Assembly (NCBI RefSeq): GCF_040939455.1
Contig: NC_134112.1
Coordinates: 23,214,501-23,278,500, forward strand
Direction: 5' to 3'
Length of the DNA: 64,000 nucleotides
Source: Microcebus murinus
Taxonomy: Eukaryota > Chordata > Mammalia > Primates > Cheirogaleidae
Made by a program: the position numbers and the translations under genes. The notes under the pieces were generated by a model. That model was not told the DNA's origin. It was given only the letters and a program-made list of their open reading frames with translations, and made no database searches. Positions 60,404-64,000 of the stretch are shown in pieces (position 1 is the first letter of the stretch; each line of letters opens with the position of its first letter).

Positions 60404-62525
60404 TATTTATTATTGAAATAATTGAAAAGACCTGAAAAATTAAGGGGTATATATGCTCATAAATCAAAAGACTCAATCAATATTGTTAAGATGTCCATTC
60501 TCCCCAAATTGATCTATAAATTCCATGCAAGCATAATAAAAATATCAGCAGGCTTTTTTTCTTTTTATAGAAATTGACAAACTGATTCTAAAATTTTTAT
60601 GGAAGTTCAAAAATGTAGAATGGTCAAAAACATTTGAAAAAGAGAATATAGTTGGAGAACTTACACTATGTGAGTTTATATGTAAGATTTATTATAGACT
60701 TGTGTAATCAAGACTGTTGTATTGTCACAGAGGTGGATGTATAGATCAATAGAAGACACTAGAAAGCTCAAAAAATAGACCCACACATATATGTCAATTG
60801 ACTTTTTAAAAAGGGAAACTCGATGAGTAAAGGATAATCTTTTAAACAAATGCTGTTAGAATATTTAGTTAGATATACAGTTGACCCTTGAAAAACATAG
60901 GTTTGAACTGTGAGGGTCCACTTATACCCAGATTTTCTTCTGTCTTTGTCACCCCTGAGACAGCAAGACCGACCTCTTCTTCCTCCTCATCCTCAGCCTA
61001 CTCAAGGTGAAAGTGAAGAAGATGAAGACCTTTATGATGATCCACTTTCACTTAATAGAATAATAAATACATTTTCTCTTCTTTATTATTTTAATAATAT
61101 TTTATTTCCTCTTTCTTTATTGTAAGTATATAGCATATAGTGCATATAACATAAAAAATATGTGTTAACTGACTGCTTATGTTATTGGTAAGGCTTTTGG
61201 TTAATAGTAGGCTATTAGTAGTTTAGTTTTTAGAAGAGTCAAAAGTTACATGCAAATTTTTGACTGCATGGTGGTCACTCCAATGCCCAATTCAAGGCTC
61301 AAGTGTACTTAAACACACATACACACAAAAAAAACCTTGACTCTTTACTCACATCATGTATAAAAAGTAACTCTTAATAAATATTGGACCTAAATGTAAG
61401 AGATAAAGTTATAAAGGTTTTAGAAGAAAACATAAGAAAAAACTTAGCTACTTTGGGTTAGAAAAAGACTTTTATTAATAAAATAGGACACAAAAAGTAT
61501 GAACTATAAAAGAAAAAATTGATTAACAGGATTTGATTAAAATTAAACACTTTTGCTCTTCAAAAAACCTGTTAAGAAAATGAAAATGACAATCTGGGTG
61601 AAATTATCGTAAAATATATATTTAACAAAGCATTTGCATTTTATGCAAAATAAAAACCCTTGCTACTCTATAAGAAGGAGACAAAGAAACAAATTAAAAT
61701 GTGCAAAAATGAAATAAACATTTTACCAAAAAAAAAAAAAAACCTAAAAACCCTGAACTGTACAGGTGGGAAATATGCACATAAAAAATAATCAACATCA
61801 TTAGTCATTAGGAAAATTCAAGGTGAAAACACGGTGAGATGGCACTTCACACCCACCAGGATGGCTATAATCAAAAAAGACAAACAATAACAAGTGTTGG
61901 GAAAGATATGGAGCAACTGGAACTCTCATGCATAGCTGGTGGGAATGGAAAATAGTACAACACTTTTGAAAACAGTTAAATAGTTTCTTCAAAAGTTAAA
62001 CATTCATTACCATATATGTCAATCGAGGTGTTTACTGAGGAAGGAAAAATGAAAGCATATGTCCACATATGGACTTGTGCACAGATATTAACAGCAGCTT
62101 TATTTGTAATAGTTAAAAGCTGGGAACAACCCAGATGTCCTTGAACAAGGAAGTGGATAAACAAATTCTAGTCCAATATAATACAATTAGGCAATGAAAA
62201 GGAAAGAACTATTAATATGCACAACAACATGGATGAATTTCAAAGTAACTATGCTGAGTGAAAGATATCAATTAGTATAATTTTATTTATTTAAAAATTT
62301 AGAAAATGAAAATTAACTTATAGTAATAGCTGAACAGCAATTGCCTGGTGATAGAGATGGCAAGAGAGAGGAAAATTTGGGAGCAATAAAAATGTTTGTT
62401 ATCTTGTGATGATGGGTTTTATGGGTATATATATGGGTTTATATGTCAAACTGATCAAATTGTACATTTTAAATATGTGCAGTTTATTGTATGTCAGTTA
62501 TACCTTAATAAAATTGTGAAAAAAT
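60404..62525 (+). mobile_element. L1 ORF2 3' half and 3' UTR, sense, interrupted
   Basis: Left of the Tigger: 'TCAATATTGTTAAGATGTCCATTCTCCCCAAATTGATCTATAAATTCCATGCAA', 'TGTATTGTCACAGAGGTGGATG'. Right of it: 'GGACCTAAATGTAAGAG', 'ATCATTAGTCATTAGG', 'CACACCCACCAGGATGGCTATAATCAAAAA', 'AGCAGCTTTATTTGTAATAG'. It ends near TTAATAAAATTGTGAAAAA. Inactive. Confidence 0.85.
60878..61305 (+). mobile_element. Tigger2-like DNA transposon nested in L1
   Basis: Inverted ends CAGTTGACCCTTGAA and (complement) CACTTGAGCCTTGAA, with TA at 60876-60877 and 61306-61307. About 428 bp. The internal frame ESEEDEDLYDDPLSLN resembles the acidic tail of a Tigger transposase, so this is a deletion derivative keeping only the 3' end of the gene. 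Confidence 0.75.
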
Positions 62526-62624
62526 TGTGGATCCTGTCTCCTGAGTGAAAATTATTCATATGCATATGTTCATTAATATATGCATTGATTTTCAGGGTCT
62601 CATATTTAGAACCATTTTTTTTAG

Positions 62625-63145
62625 AGCAGGAGTCTAATAGAATATAATGTGAACTACATGTATAATTTTAAATTTTCTAAAAGCCACATTTTAAAAATTT
62701 TTTAGAAGATGAAATTAATTCAGTCTGGGAGGCCAAGGTCGGAGGATCAATTGAGGCCAGAAGTTCAAGATCAGCCTGGGCAACATAGCAAGATCCTGAT
62801 ATCCCAACATCCCAACTCAAAAAAAAAAAAAAAAAAAATTAGCCAGGCCAGCTACTCAGGAGGCTGTGGTGTGCTATGATTGTACCTCTGCACTTTAGTC
62901 TGGGCAATACAGCAAGACCCTGTCTCTAAAAAAAAAAAAAAAATTAATTTTAATGATATATTTATGTATATTTATATCAACATTTATATATCAACCCAAT
63001 ATATAAAAATAGTATCATTTTAATATTTAATCAATATAAAATTATGAATGAAATATTTTATAATCTGTTTTCATACCAAGTCTTCAAAATCCATCGTGTA
63101 CTGTACATTTACAGCACATTGCAATTCATGTGCTAAATTTCCACC
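62625..63145 (+). mobile_element. hAT-type element interrupted by an Alu relic
   Basis: 'GAGTCTAATAGAATATAATGTGAACTACATGTATAATTTTAAATTTTCTAAAAGCCACATT' left and 'TCATACCAAGTCTTCAAAATCCATCG...ACAGCACATTGCAATTC' right. Same family as 25983-26305. The right terminus is eroded. Confidence 0.65.
62722..62940 (+). mobile_element. Degenerate Alu relic
   Basis: Parts of both arms (GTCTGGGAGGCCAAGG... and ...GCCAGGCCAGCTACTCAGGAGG...) joined across a poly(A), nested in the hAT element. Confidence 0.8.
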
Positions 63146-63239
63146 AGAAATTCTTGATTAATATTTAGATTTGATAAAATTGACAATTGAAAAGTAGACT
63201 CATATACCCAAGCCTGCTTAAGAGTTGTCCCATAATGGA

Positions 63240-63597
63240 GTTGAGTATCTTTTTATTTACCTTTTATTTTGAAATTATTACAGACTCATAAGAAGTATAA
63301 ACAGTACAAAGAGGTCCCATGCACCCATCACCCAATGGTCACATCTTATATAACTATAGTTTATTATGAAAACAAGGATATCGATTGGTACAATACAGTT
63401 AACTAGACCTCATTTACATTTCATCATTATTTGTATGCATTCACATTTTTTATTTGTGTCTACGTATAAGTCTGTGACATGTTGTCACATGTGTAGAATG
63501 GTAAAAGCACAATTACAATCAACATACAGAACTGATCCATCACCTCGAAGGAACTCCCTAGTTTGCCCTTTTGTAGTTAGAATGTCCTTCCCTTCCC
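63240..63597 (-). mobile_element. L1M 3'-end-like fragment
   Basis: 'CCATGCACCCATCACCCAATGGTCACATC', 'GAAAACAAGGATATCGATTGGTACAATACAG' are familiar from old L1 termini. Strand uncertain. Confidence 0.5.
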
Positions 63598-63850
63598 AGA
63601 GTGAATGTCTCTCACTCTGTTGTCCAGGCTACAGTGCAGTGCAGTGACATCATCATAGCTCACTGCAACTTCAAACTCCTGGGCTCCAGTGATCCTCCTG
63701 CCTCAGCCTCCTCAGTAGCTGGGACTGTAGGCGTGGATCACCACACCCAGCTATTTTTTTCTATATATTATAGAGACAGGTTCTCACTCTTGCTCAGGCT
63801 GCTCTTGAACTCCTGACATCAAGCAATCCTCCCACCTTGGCCTCCCAGCC
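63598..63850 (-). mobile_element. Alu, antisense
   Basis: TGTCTCTCACTCTGTTGTCCAGGC... to CCACCTTGGCCTCCCAGCC; the 5' end of the Alu is truncated. Confidence 0.92.
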
Positions 63851-64000
63851 TTTTCATATTCTTAACAGGATATTTCACAGAGCAAAAGTTTTAGATTCTC
63901 AAGTATCTGTTTTTAAATTCAAATTAAATTAAATTGAAAATTCATTAAAAAGGCCAGTCTACCTATTGTGGCTATGTATGAAACAGCAGTGACTTGGAGG

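Noticed and set aside
60910..61125. Plus-strand frame with an acidic SEEDEDLYDDP stretch, looking like a small gene.
   Set aside because: It lies wholly inside a TA-flanked Tigger element and is best read as transposase remnant.

Overview
This is vertebrate nuclear DNA from a strepsirrhine primate, most likely a Malagasy lemur. The evidence is a dense field of full-length dimeric Alu elements with the lemur-type linker (a TTAATTGGCCAAC...TATATATAGAAAAAATTAGCC pattern) and the right-arm GAGCTAGGCTGA motif, several with intact target-site duplications, together with mammalian MIR, L2, L1, hAT, Tigger and ERVL LTR relics. No bacterial-type operons, CRISPR arrays or phage genes are present. Almost all open reading frames here are chance frames in introns, repeats or GC-rich DNA.

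The only protein-coding exon I can support is on the minus strand inside a CpG island at about 34.15-35.34 kb. Positions 34627 down to 34579 encode MAASSNSSLSGSSVSS plus the first base of the next codon, followed by a consensus splice donor (G|GTGAGT). This is the N-terminus I recognise as beta2-chimaerin (CHN2), a diacylglycerol-responsive Rac GTPase-activating protein. Around it are a TATA-like element about 190 bp upstream of the start codon, a short upstream ORF with a strong Kozak context, and G-rich promoter DNA. CHN2 therefore runs right to left: 1-34578 is the 5' part of its long first intron, and roughly 34.8-64 kb is upstream flank. From human synteny the head-to-head neighbour should be CPVL, but I see no CPVL exon.

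Intron side (1-34.5 kb): lemur Alus at 0.4, 4.6, 15.7, 22.1 and 23.0 kb; an old L1 block at 8.4-12.1 kb; a G-quadruplex-type G-rich run at 12.56 kb; L2 at 17.9 kb; a hAT element at 26 kb; a MER3 split by an antisense Alu at 27.6-28.1 kb; an unexplained pair of direct repeats at 29.9/30.8 kb with an almost unchanged 82-bp core; and a (CT)n(CA)n tract 0.6 kb inside the intron.

Upstream side (35-64 kb): MIR and L2 relics; an L2 interrupted by what looks like a processed, polyadenylated retrocopy at 38.3 kb; a pure (CT)n tract at 41.3 kb; an Alu with an expanded AT linker at 42.0 kb; an ERVL-type LTR carrying a nested MER2 at 43.9-44.9 kb; a TA-flanked 389-bp mariner-like transposon with 24-bp inverted repeats at 51.7 kb; a MER1-type hAT at 55.9 kb; an expanded REST/RE1-like half-site pair at 55.57 kb; and a sense L1 cluster at 57.8-62.5 kb interrupted by Alus and a Tigger element. 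Repeat family names are from memory of consensus sequences and were not checked by a search.
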